A stretch of DNA of 64,000 nt from Geodermatophilus arenarius (GTDB taxonomy: Bacteria > Actinomycetota > Actinomycetes > Mycobacteriales > Geodermatophilaceae). Under the pieces are notes generated by a model that saw only the letters and a list, made by a program, of their open reading frames with translations, had not been told where the DNA came from and did not search any database. The stretch covers positions 1-64,000 of the forward strand of contig NZ_JBHSGR010000025.1 of the NCBI RefSeq assembly GCF_042654585.1, in the 5' to 3' direction. The position numbers were made by a program, and so were the translations under genes. Positions 1 through 7,695 of the stretch are shown piece after piece (position 1 is the stretch's first letter; every line of letters begins with the position of its first letter).

Positions 1-27
1 GACCCGGCCCGCCCGAGCGGGCGGCCG

Positions 28-369
28 GTGCGCTCGGAGCCCGCCCGGGCCAGCGTCCGCGCGCGGTGCGCACCGGCCCCGGCGCCGGTGCGGCTGACCC
101 GCCGCGGGCGCCGCCTGGTCACCGTGCTGGTCCTCGCCGCCGGTGTCGGCGGCGCCGCCCTCGGCCGCGAGTTCCTCGCCCCCGACGACGGCCTGCGCCT
201 GGCCGGCGAGAGCAGTGTCGTGGTCGGGAGCGGTGACACGGTGTGGTCGATCGCCGCGGAGGTCGCCGGCGCCGGCCAGGACGTGCGCGCGGTGGTCGAC
301 GCGATCCAGGCACTCAACGACCTGGAGGGGGCGGCCGTCGTCCCCAGGCAGGTGCTGCGCCTGCCCTAG
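28..369 (+). CDS. LysM domain protein with N-terminal membrane anchor
   Basis: This 113-residue protein has a basic, Arg-rich N-terminus, one hydrophobic segment at about residues 30-46 and a C-terminal LysM-like domain (about 63-113, with the typical GDTVWSIA opening). LysM domains bind peptidoglycan or related glycans, so an envelope location with the domain outside is likely. The GTG at 28 is the first start in the window and only 27 bases precede it, so its promoter and left neighbour cannot be seen. A small LysM gene shortly upstream of nrdR is a common actinobacterial arrangement, often beside lexA; lexA itself is not in the window. Confidence 0.85.
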   Translation: MRSEPARASVRARCAPAPAPVRLTRRGRRLVTVLVLAAGVGGAALGREFLAPDDGLRLAGESSVVVGSGDTVWSIAAEVAGAGQDVRAVVDAIQALNDLEGAAVVPRQVLRLP

Positions 370-387
370 GTGCTCCGCCCGGCGTCG

Positions 388-406
388 TCGTCACGAGAAG
401 TGACGA
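388..406. terminator. Small hairpin after the LysM gene
   Basis: TCGTCAC and GTGACGA form a perfect 7-bp stem around a GAGAA loop, 19 bp after the LysM stop codon. There is no T-tract, so termination is only a suggestion. Confidence 0.35.
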
Positions 407-498
407 GAGCGCGCCGGTGACTTCGTCAACCATCCGGGCCCGGTCGTTCACGGTCGGGAGTCATCAGGGCACCTACGGTCAGGAGCGTGTCAGCAGCC

Positions 499-1074
499 GT
501 GAACAGCAACGCAGCGGTGACCTTCCGCTCCCCGCAGGACGTCGAGGTCCTCGTGGACGGCGCCTGGGTGCCGGGCGCCATGCTCGGCTGGCGGCACGAC
601 GCGACCGGCGGCTGTGAGGCCCGGGTCCGGCTGCGCGACGCCGGGGTGGCCGTCGGGGAGCAGGAGGCCTGGGTGGACCTGGCCGCCGTCCGGCTGCCCG
701 AGCGGCACCTGACGCTGGCGTCCGGCCGCGCCGACGGTGCCGCTGACGCCACGGGGACGGTCGTGATGCCGGCCGTCGGCCCGCGCGCCGTCGTCCCGGG
801 GGCGCGCCCCGCGCGCCGGGGCGTCCGCCGGCACGGTGGCGACGTCACCGCCGAGCAGCCCGCCGTCGTCCCGTCCGCCGTGGGCCGGCACCGCGCGCCC
901 GGCGGCTCGGGCCGGCACCGCGCGGCGACCGCCGAGATGCCGGTCGTCACCTGCCCGGCCCCGGCCGGCGGTGCGGTCGCCGACGAGCCGGACATGCTGA
1001 CCCGCCCGATCCGGCTCGGTGACCTGGTGCCCCACCCCCGCGGCGGTCGTCCCGCCGTCCGCCCCACCGCCTGA
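499..1074 (+). CDS. Hypothetical protein, 191 aa
   Basis: I do not recognise this family. The N-terminal 75 residues look like a compact beta-rich domain (for example VEVLVDGAWVPG and AWVDLAAVRLPE), followed by a low-complexity tail rich in Arg, Pro, Ala and Val. Two in-frame GTG codons lie at 487 and 499. The AGGAG at 481-485 is only 1 base from the first and 13 from the second, so neither spacing is ideal; 499 is preferred because 1 base is too short for ribosome loading. The first 75 residues have codon usage like the neighbours and look genuinely coding. It is followed by a long regulatory gap before nrdR. Confidence 0.6.
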   Translation: MNSNAAVTFRSPQDVEVLVDGAWVPGAMLGWRHDATGGCEARVRLRDAGVAVGEQEAWVDLAAVRLPERHLTLASGRADGAADATGTVVMPAVGPRAVVPGARPARRGVRRHGGDVTAEQPAVVPSAVGRHRAPGGSGRHRAATAEMPVVTCPAPAGGAVADEPDMLTRPIRLGDLVPHPRGGRPAVRPTA

Positions 1075-1201
1075 CCCGTCGCCGGGGGCGTGTCCCGGCG
1101 GCCCCTCCGCACACCTCCACCGGCGTCCCGGGGAGGCGCCTGCGCGCCCTCCGGGTGCCCGCCCGCGTCCCGCCGGCGGCGGCCGGATACACCCGCACGA
1201 C

Positions 1202-1254
1202 CCCTCCCGCGCGCCGACACGCGCGGCACCCCGGCGTGTCGTGTGACGGGAGGG
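1202..1254. terminator. Nested stem-loop upstream of the nrdR promoter
   Basis: Outer arms CCCTCCCG (1202-1209) and CGGGAGGG (1247-1254) enclose inner arms CGACACGC (1215-1222) and GCGTGTCG (1234-1241), separated by symmetric 5-base internal loops. It lies 128 bp after the preceding gene and about 70 bp before the NrdR boxes, so it could end upstream transcription. A regulatory role is also possible. Confidence 0.5.
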
Positions 1255-1324
1255 AGCCCTGCTCGCGCCTGGTCACCACGGGGTCACGGCCGGATCTCGG
1301 TGGAAGAGACACGCGGGTTCTCGT

Positions 1325-1372
1325 CTTGCAGATGTAGTGGAGCGCGGCCTACTGTCCCCCTACATCTAGTAG
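1325..1372 (+). promoter_or_regulatory. nrdR-nrdJ promoter with two NrdR boxes
   Basis: A -35-like TTGCAG (1326-1331) and a -10-like TACTGT (1350-1355) are 18 bp apart. Two NrdR-box-like sites fit the known 16-bp consensus: box 1 at 1325-1340 has a good right half (TGTAGTG) and box 2 at 1357-1372 reads CCCCTACATCTAGTAG. Their centres are 32 bp apart, three helical turns, which is the usual arrangement of paired NrdR boxes. Box 1 covers the -35 and box 2 the expected transcription start, so bound NrdR would block RNA polymerase. The mRNA leader would be about 200 nt. Confidence 0.7.
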
Positions 1373-1561
1373 TTGCACCGATGGAAGTCCTCCACAGGCC
1401 GTCCTCAGGACCTCCACGGGGTGTCCACCGGATGTCCCCAGAGGGGTCCACAGACAGACGCAGGCGGGCGGGTCCGGCAGGACCGGACGAGCCCGCCGGC
1501 ACGAGCCGCCCGAGCCGGGTCCCCGGCCGGGCGGGTCTTCCGCGGAGGGAGGTGAACCGCA

Positions 1562-2107
1562 GTGCGCTGCCCGTTCTGCCACAACCCCGACAGCCGCGTG
1601 ATCGACTCGCGCGAGGCCGACGAGGGGGCCACCACCCGTCGCCGCCGCTCGTGCCCGGCCTGCGGCCGCCGGTTCACCACCGTCGAGGAGGCGGTGCTCG
1701 CCGTCGTCAAGCGCAGCGGGGTGAGCGAGCCGTTCAACCGGACCAAGGTCGTCGCCGGCGTGCGGCGTGCCTGCCAGGGCCGGCCGGTCGACGAGGACCA
1801 GCTCCAGCAGCTGGCCCAGCAGGTCGAGGACGCCATCCGCGCCAGCGGCGTGGCCGAGGTCCCCAGCCACGAGGTGGGGCTGGCCATCCTGCAGCCGCTG
1901 CGCGAGCTCGACGAGGTCGCCTATCTGCGCTTCGCCAGCGTCTACCGCGCCTTCACCTCGGTCGAGGACTTCGAGAAGGAGATCACCGAGCTGCGGGCCC
2001 GCCACCACCGCGGCGGCACCCCGCCGCTGCCCGGGCTGCAGATCGAGCCGCCGGCGCCGCGCCGCCGGGGCTCCGCCCGCACCCCCTCCACCGCCCGCGA
2101 CGGCTGA
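1562..2107 (+). CDS. nrdR: Transcriptional repressor NrdR
   Basis: NrdR is the nucleotide-sensing repressor of ribonucleotide reductase genes. The 181-residue product starts MRCPFC and has the zinc ribbon (Cys3, Cys6, Cys31, Cys34) followed by an ATP-cone domain at about 47-137, where VVKRSG and EPFNRTK open the cone. The Pro-rich tail after about residue 150 is an extension beyond the usual ~150-160 residues. The GTG start at 1562 is fixed by an unusually strong purine-rich ribosome site (GGAGGGAGGTGA at 1544-1555). It lies 136 bp ahead of nrdJ, presumably in one operon, and two NrdR boxes overlap the promoter, so the gene probably represses itself together with nrdJ. Confidence 0.97.
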   Translation: MRCPFCHNPDSRVIDSREADEGATTRRRRSCPACGRRFTTVEEAVLAVVKRSGVSEPFNRTKVVAGVRRACQGRPVDEDQLQQLAQQVEDAIRASGVAEVPSHEVGLAILQPLRELDEVAYLRFASVYRAFTSVEDFEKEITELRARHHRGGTPPLPGLQIEPPAPRRRGSARTPSTARDG

Positions 2108-2243
2108 CCGCCGCCCGCGCGACCAGACGTGCGCCGGCAGCGTCGCCGGCCCTCTCAGCACCACCGGAACCGTCAGCAGGACCAGATAGGAACAGGGTGG
2201 CTCTCTTCCCCAGCCGCCCGCACCACTCACCGAGGGAGAGCTC

Positions 2244-5120
2244 GTGACCGAGATCGAGGACCGCCCGGCAGGCCGTACGCGCCGGGCCGCCAAGGCGCCG
2301 ACCAGGGGGAAGGGCCTGAAGGTCAAGCGGGTCTACACGACCGCCGGCGTCCACCCGTACGACGAGGTGACGTGGGAGCGTCGCGACGTCGTCATGACCA
2401 ACTGGCGTGACGGCTCGATCAACTTCGAGCAGCGCGGCGTCGAGTTCCCCGCCGAGTGGAGCATCAACGCCACCAACATCGTCACCACGAAGTACTTCCG
2501 CGGCGCCGTCGGCACCCCGCAGCGGGAGACCAGCCTGCGTCAGCTCATCGACCGGGTGGTGCTCACCTACGGCGCGGCCGGTCGCGAGCACGGCTACTTC
2601 GCCACCGAGGGCGACGCGGAGGTCTTCGAGCACGAGCTGACCTGGATGCTGCTGCACCAGGTGTTCAGCTTCAACAGCCCCGTGTGGTTCAACGTCGGCA
2701 CGAGCGCGCCGCAGCAGGTCAGCGCCTGCTTCATCCTCGCCGTCGACGACACGATGGACTCGATCCTCAACTGGTACCGGGAGGAGGGGCTGATCTTCAA
2801 GGGCGGCTCCGGCGCCGGCCTGAACCTCTCCCGCATCCGCTCGTCCAAGGAGCTGCTGTCCTCCGGCGGCACCGCCTCCGGCCCGGTCAGCTTCATGCGC
2901 GGCGCCGACGCCTCCGCCGGGACCATCAAGTCCGGTGGCGCCACCCGGCGCGCGGCCAAGATGGTCGTCCTCGACATCGACCACCCCGACATCGAGGAGT
3001 TCATCGAGACCAAGGCGCGCGAGGAGGACAAGATCCGCGCGCTGCGGGACGCCGGGTACGACATGGACCTCGGCGGCAAGGACATCACCAGCGTCCAGTA
3101 CCAGAACGCCAACAACTCGGTCCGGGTCTCCGACGAGTTCATGCGCGCGGTGGAGGACGGCACCGACTTCGGCCTGCGCGCCCGCCTCGACGGCTCGGTC
3201 ATCGAGGAGGTCGACGCCCGGGGGCTGTTCCGCAAGGTCACCCAGGCCGCCTGGGAGTGCGCCGACCCCGGCATCCAGTACGACGACACCATCAACGACT
3301 GGCACACCAACCCCGAGACGGGCCGGATCAACGCGTCCAACCCCTGCTCGGAGTACATGAGCCTGGACAACAGCTCGTGCAACCTGGCGTCCCTGAACCT
3401 CATGAAGTTCCTCAAGGACGACGGGACGTTCGACGCCAAGACCTTCGTCAAGGCCGTCGAGCTGGTCATCACGGCGATGGACATCTCGATCTGCTTCGCC
3501 GACTTCCCGACCGAGCCGATCGGTGAGACCACCCGCGCCTACCGGCAGCTGGGCATCGGCTACGCCAACCTCGGCGCGCTGCTGATGGCCACCGGCCACG
3601 CCTACGACTCGCGCGGCGGCCAGACCCTGGCCGCGGCCATCACCTCGCTGATGACCGGCACCGCCTACCGCCGCTCGGCCGAGCTGGCCGGCATCGTCGG
3701 CGCGTACGAGGGCTTCGCCCGCAACGCCGACGCGCACGCCCGGGTGATGCGCAAGCACGCCGCCGCCAACGACGCCATCCGCCCGGTCGGCGCCGACGAC
3801 GCCGACGTGCTGCGGGCCGCCACCGCCCAGTGGCAGGAGTGCCTGGAGATCGGCGCGGACAACGGCTGGCGCAACGCGCAGGCCTCGGTCCTCGCCCCCA
3901 CCGGGACCATCGGCTTCATGATGGACTGCGACACGACCGGCATCGAGCCGGACTTCTCGCTGGTCAAGTACAAGAAGCTGGTCGGCGGCGGGTCCATGCA
4001 GATCGTCAACCAGACGGTCCCGCGGGCGCTGAAGAGCCTCGGCTACCAGGACGAGCAGGTCGAGGCGATCGTCGAGTACATCGCCGAGCACGGCCACGTC
4101 GTCGACGCCCCGAGCCTGCGCCCGGAGCACTACGAGGTGTTCGACTGCGCCATGGGCGAGCGGGCCATCTCCCCGATGGGCCACGTCCGCATGATGGCCG
4201 CGGTGCAGCCGTTCATCTCCGGCGCGATCAGCAAGACGGTCAACATGCCGGAGACGGCGACCGTCGAGGACGTCGAGAACATCTACTTCCAGGGCTGGAA
4301 GCTCGGCCTCAAGGCACTGGCGATCTACCGCGACAACTGCAAGGTCGGCCAGCCGCTGTCCGACGCCAAGGCCAAGAAGACCACTGCCGACGGTGGGGCC
4401 AAGGCCGAGGTGGAGGCCGCCCCGGTCGCCGCGACGTCGCACCCGGTCCGCCGCCGGCTGCCGAAGAAGCGGCAGAGCATGACGACGTCGTTCAGCGTCG
4501 CCGGCGCCGAGGGCTACATGACCGCCGGGATGTACGAGGACGGCAGCCTCGGCGAGGTGTTCCTCAAGCTCGGCAAGCAGGGCTCGACCCTGGCCGGTGT
4601 CATGGACGCCTTCTCGATCGGCATCTCGATCGCGCTGCAGCACGGTGTGCCGCTGGAGACCTACATCCAGAAGTTCACCAACATGCGCTTCGAGCCGGCC
4701 GGCATGACCGACGACCCGGACATCCGGATCGCCCAGTCGGTGATGGACTACATCTTCCGTCGCCTGGCACTGGACCACCTGCCGGTCGAGACGCGCGCGA
4801 CCCTCGGCATCTTCACCGCCGAGGAGCGGGCGGCGCAGGTGTCGGGCACCTACGGCGGCTCCGCCTCGACGGCGGAGGTCGTCGAGGAGGAGGTCGACGT
4901 CGAGGCGCTGCGCGGCTCGGTGCCGACCGAGGCGCCCGCCAAGCCGGAGCCGGCCGCCGAGAAGCCGGTGAAGGAGGCCCACTCCTCGGCCGAGCTGCTC
5001 GAGCTGGTCACGGGCAACGTCACCGACGCGCCGCTGTGCATGACCTGCGGCACGAAGATGCGTCCCGCCGGCAGCTGCTACGTCTGCGAGGGCTGCGGCT
5101 CCACCAGCGGCTGCAGCTGA
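2244..5120 (+). CDS. nrdJ: Adenosylcobalamin-dependent (class II) ribonucleotide reductase
   Basis: This 958-residue enzyme reduces ribonucleotides to deoxyribonucleotides using adenosylcobalamin to generate the thiyl radical, so it needs no oxygen and no separate radical subunit. Visible hallmarks are Cys162 in the SACF motif, the active-site loop NPCSE (Asn366, Cys368, Glu370), a further Cys at 379, the KGGSGAGLNLS segment, and a C-terminal Cys-rich tail with two CxxC pairs and a final GCS. The tail probably re-reduces the active site and binds zinc. The start is GTG 2244 behind GAGGGAGAG. It is probably cotranscribed with nrdR and ends in two tandem hairpins. The organism would need vitamin B12 for this activity. 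Confidence 0.97.
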   Translation: MTEIEDRPAGRTRRAAKAPTRGKGLKVKRVYTTAGVHPYDEVTWERRDVVMTNWRDGSINFEQRGVEFPAEWSINATNIVTTKYFRGAVGTPQRETSLRQLIDRVVLTYGAAGREHGYFATEGDAEVFEHELTWMLLHQVFSFNSPVWFNVGTSAPQQVSACFILAVDDTMDSILNWYREEGLIFKGGSGAGLNLSRIRSSKELLSSGGTASGPVSFMRGADASAGTIKSGGATRRAAKMVVLDIDHPDIEEFIETKAREEDKIRALRDAGYDMDLGGKDITSVQYQNANNSVRVSDEFMRAVEDGTDFGLRARLDGSVIEEVDARGLFRKVTQAAWECADPGIQYDDTINDWHTNPETGRINASNPCSEYMSLDNSSCNLASLNLMKFLKDDGTFDAKTFVKAVELVITAMDISICFADFPTEPIGETTRAYRQLGIGYANLGALLMATGHAYDSRGGQTLAAAITSLMTGTAYRRSAELAGIVGAYEGFARNADAHARVMRKHAAANDAIRPVGADDADVLRAATAQWQECLEIGADNGWRNAQASVLAPTGTIGFMMDCDTTGIEPDFSLVKYKKLVGGGSMQIVNQTVPRALKSLGYQDEQVEAIVEYIAEHGHVVDAPSLRPEHYEVFDCAMGERAISPMGHVRMMAAVQPFISGAISKTVNMPETATVEDVENIYFQGWKLGLKALAIYRDNCKVGQPLSDAKAKKTTADGGAKAEVEAAPVAATSHPVRRRLPKKRQSMTTSFSVAGAEGYMTAGMYEDGSLGEVFLKLGKQGSTLAGVMDAFSIGISIALQHGVPLETYIQKFTNMRFEPAGMTDDPDIRIAQSVMDYIFRRLALDHLPVETRATLGIFTAEERAAQVSGTYGGSASTAEVVEEEVDVEALRGSVPTEAPAKPEPAAEKPVKEAHSSAELLELVTGNVTDAPLCMTCGTKMRPAGSCYVCEGCGSTSGCS

Positions 5121-5127
5121 CCTGACC

Positions 5128-5168
5128 GGTCAGCGACGTCCTGCACCGGCGGCAGGACGTCGCTGACC
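5128..5168 (+). terminator. Strong hairpin terminator after nrdJ
   Basis: Arms at 5128-5144 and 5152-5168 are perfect 17-bp inverted repeats with a 7-base loop (ACCGGCG). The stem begins 8 bp past the nrdJ stop codon. There is no T-tract, as is usual in high-GC actinobacteria. Confidence 0.85.
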
Positions 5169-5182
5169 GATGACCGACCCGT

Positions 5183-5219
5183 CCACCGGCCCGGTCCCCT
5201 CGCGGGGCCGGGCCGGTGG
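5183..5219 (+). terminator. Second tandem hairpin after nrdJ
   Basis: Arms at 5183-5199 and 5204-5219 pair over 16 bp with one bulged T and a TCGC loop. It follows the first hairpin by 14 bp, giving a double terminator. Confidence 0.7.
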
Positions 5220-5521
5220 CGTTCCGTGGGCCCGAGGAACGGGAGGAGCGACGTGGACCGGGTGCTCCGTCCCGCTCGGCTGAGAAGGCGAGCGGGCCGG
5301 AGGCTCCGCACGGGCACCACCCACCGCACGGCAGGTCTCCGGCATGACCAGGCGGCGCGCTGGGCCAGCCACGGGTCACCACACGCCGGGACCCGCCGGT
5401 CGACCGGGGATCCGGGGGAACGCGCACGGGTGTCCGGCCGCGGATCACGTGCGACGGTGCTCCATCGCTTCCCAGCGGTCACGGACCACCGGAGGCGATC
5501 TCGAGTCCGCAGGGAGTCGCC
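5220..5521. other. Intergenic stretch, no gene recognised
   Basis: I see no convincing coding frame or RNA gene in these 302 bases. They should contain the promoter of the flavin oxidase gene that starts at 5522; a ribosome site (GCAGGGAG) is visible just before it. Confidence 0.5.
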
Positions 5522-6976
5522 ATGCCGCTCGACCATGCTGTCCTCACCCGCCTGGCCCGGTCCGTCGCCGGTGAGGTGCTGCAACCGGCCGACCCCGGGT
5601 TCGCCGCGGCACGGGCCGGGGCCGTCTGGAACGGCGCCATCACGCGCCAGCCGGCGCTGATCGTGCGGCCTACGTCGGCCGAGGAGGTCGCGCGGACCCT
5701 CGCTGTCGTGCGCGAGGAGGGGGTGGACCTGACCGTGCGCGGTGGCGGCCACAGCGGAGCCGGGAACGCCGTGGCCGAGGACGCCGTCATGATCGACCTG
5801 TCCCGGATCGCCGGCGTCCGGGTGGATGCGGAGGCCCACCGGGTCCACGTGGGAGGCGGCGCGACGTTGGCCGCCGTCGACGCCGCGACCGCGCCGCTCG
5901 GACTGGCCGTGGCCGGCGGCACGGTCAGCCACACGGGCGTCTCCGGCCTCACGCTGAGCGGCGGACTGGGCTGGTTGACGTCCCAGCAGGGGCTGGCGTG
6001 CGACAACCTGGTGGCCGCCACCCTGGTCACCGCCGACGGGCGCACCGTGACCGCCTCCGAGGACACGGAACCCGAGCTGTTCTGGGCACTGCGCGGCGCC
6101 GGCACCAACTTCGGGATCGTGACCGAGCTCGTGTTCGCCCCGCACGAGCTCAACCCCTTGGCGAACGTGGGCATGTTCTTCTGGCGACCGGACGACGCCC
6201 TCGAGCCGCTGCGCTTCCTCCGTGAGTACCTGTTCGACCTCCCGGCCGGGATCACCGGTGCCGTGGTCGGGATGTCCGCGCCGCCCGAGCCGTTCGTGCC
6301 CGAGGAGCACCGCGGCGAGCGTGGCGTCGCGGTGCTGGTCGCGGGCTGGGGCAGCGCCGAGGAGCACGCCGCGGCGATCCGGCCGCTGCGGGAGCGCGAC
6401 CCGCTGTTCGAGATGGTCACCCCGATCCCGCACGTGGCGCTGCAGCAGATGCTCGATGACGCCAACCCGTGGGGCATCCGCGCCTACGACAAGGGGCTGA
6501 ACCTCGACCGGCTGAGCGACGATGCGCTCGCGGTCATCCTGGAGCGGCTCCCCCTCATGCGCTCGCCGCTCTCCTACGTGCCGATGTTCCCGCTCACCGG
6601 CCGGTACAGCGAGATCTCCGACGACGCGACGGCGTGGGGCAGCCCCCGACGTCCGCACTGGGCGCTGGCTCTCCTCGCCATGGCCCCCGACGACGAGTCC
6701 TATGCGGCCGACCGCGCCTGGGTCCGCGACCTCTGGAACGCCTTGCGCCCCTACGCCCCCGACGACGGGACGTACCTGAACTTCGAGGCCGACACCGACG
6801 ACCGGCGGGTGCGAGCCTCCTACGGGGAGCGCAAGTACCGCCGCCTCGCCGAGCTCAAGGCCGTGTGGGACCCGGACAACGTCTTCCGGCACAACCCCAA
6901 CATCCCGCCCGCCCCGGCCGGCATCCCCTCGCCCCGCGAGGCCGTGCCGGCGCGGACCGGCGGGACCGTCCGCTGA
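5522..6976 (+). CDS. FAD-binding oxidoreductase, berberine-bridge-enzyme type
   Basis: The 484-residue protein has a PCMH-type FAD-binding domain at about 30-205 and a C-terminal BBE segment ending in the typical YGERKYRRLAELK and WDPDNVFRHNPNI motifs. A His in RGGGHSGAGN and a Cys in GLACDNL sit where bicovalently flavinylated oxidases attach FAD (8-alpha-histidyl and 6-S-cysteinyl), so bicovalent FAD is likely. Such enzymes oxidise alcohols, sugars or hydride donors with oxygen and release hydrogen peroxide; the substrate cannot be told from sequence. No signal peptide is visible. The ATG at 5522 follows a GGGAG ribosome site. The gene appears monocistronic, with a convergent small gene downstream. 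Confidence 0.9.
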   Translation: MPLDHAVLTRLARSVAGEVLQPADPGFAAARAGAVWNGAITRQPALIVRPTSAEEVARTLAVVREEGVDLTVRGGGHSGAGNAVAEDAVMIDLSRIAGVRVDAEAHRVHVGGGATLAAVDAATAPLGLAVAGGTVSHTGVSGLTLSGGLGWLTSQQGLACDNLVAATLVTADGRTVTASEDTEPELFWALRGAGTNFGIVTELVFAPHELNPLANVGMFFWRPDDALEPLRFLREYLFDLPAGITGAVVGMSAPPEPFVPEEHRGERGVAVLVAGWGSAEEHAAAIRPLRERDPLFEMVTPIPHVALQQMLDDANPWGIRAYDKGLNLDRLSDDALAVILERLPLMRSPLSYVPMFPLTGRYSEISDDATAWGSPRRPHWALALLAMAPDDESYAADRAWVRDLWNALRPYAPDDGTYLNFEADTDDRRVRASYGERKYRRLAELKAVWDPDNVFRHNPNIPPAPAGIPSPREAVPARTGGTVR

Positions 6977-7091
6977 CGCCGGCGGCGCTCGTCGTCCGGC
7001 ACGTCGGATCGGGATCGTTCCGGACGGCCCTCCACGTGGTGACCGAGACCGCTCCCGGGTCCCGTCCTCCGGGCCCTCCGGTGGAGTCCGG

Positions 7092-7397
7092 TCAGGGCAG
7101 CCGCGCGAGCAGCGCCCGGGCGAACGTCGCGGCCGCCGGGTCGGCCGGCTCGTGCGTCGCCGCGGCGCGCAGCCAGCCCGCGAGCGGCGCGGCCAGCGCG
7201 GGGGAGAGAGCCGCGATCCACGCGCCGGTCCCGGCCCGCGCCTCGGCCACGTGCTCGGTGCTCCCGTCGGGGAGGTGTGCGACCACCTCGGGGCGGGTCG
7301 CCAGCAGTCCGCCGGTCCGCCAGTCGCCGGGGGGCGTCCGGGCGGCGAGCGCCTCGAGGCGGTCGGCCGCCGTCCGCAGCAACTGCTCGGGGTCCAC
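7092..7397 (-). CDS. Hypothetical protein, about 101 aa
   Basis: I do not recognise a named family, but the opening (VDPEQLLRTAADRLEALAA, then TPPGDW) resembles small actinobacterial and phage hypothetical proteins that begin with an amphipathic helix and a TPGPW-like turn. The frame stays open further upstream to 7502, but that extension is Pro/Gly-rich and noncoding in style, so GTG 7397 is preferred. No convincing ribosome site is visible, which lowers confidence. It lies between two plus-strand genes and is transcribed against both. Confidence 0.5.
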   Translation of the reverse strand: MDPEQLLRTAADRLEALAARTPPGDWRTGGLLATRPEVVAHLPDGSTEHVAEARAGTGAWIAALSPALAAPLAGWLRAAATHEPADPAAATFARALLARLP

Positions 7398-7565
7398 GGC
7401 CGGATGGTGCCCGACGCTGCGACCGGGGGGCCCGGGACCAGGGTCTCCTGCTCCGGCCGGGCGCCGGGTCTCGACTCCCTGGGCGCCGCCGGGCCGGACC
7501 ATCGCCGAGCGTCTGGACAGCCCACACCCGGCGGCGGTGCACTACCGGTCCGCACAGGAGGCGCC

Positions 7566-7664
7566 ATGACTGCGGAGCACGTCGTCGAGCCCGCCCGCGC
7601 CGGTGCACGCGGCGCCGCGGACTCCCTCGGATCCCCTCACGTCGCCGGCGGCACCCGGAGCTGA
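7566..7664 (+). CDS. Small ORF (32 codons) leading the multicopper oxidase operon
   Basis: ATG 7566 is preceded by a near-ideal AGGAGG at 7556-7561, and the reading frame ends at 7664, 31 bp before the multicopper oxidase start. The predicted 32-residue peptide starts MTAEHVVEPARAG and has no recognisable domain or membrane segment. The strong ribosome site and its position directly ahead of the oxidase make a real small protein, or a leader peptide coupling translation, plausible. It may also be chance. Confidence 0.45.
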   Translation: MTAEHVVEPARAGARGAADSLGSPHVAGGTRS

Positions 7665-7695
7665 GGCTCCACGCTCACCGACAGGAGGACGTCCC

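Noticed and set aside
1376..1561. Possible B12 riboswitch ahead of nrdR-nrdJ
   Set aside because: The best B12-box-like stretch (AGCCGGGTCCCCGGCC near 1512) lacks the conserved central purines, and no full cobalamin fold can be drawn. In relatives the riboswitch controls the B12-independent enzyme instead.
1983..4982. A 999-codon open frame on the minus strand opposite nrdJ
   Set aside because: It is an antisense shadow of a GC-rich gene: low-complexity, Val/Leu/Gly/Arg-rich and without domains.
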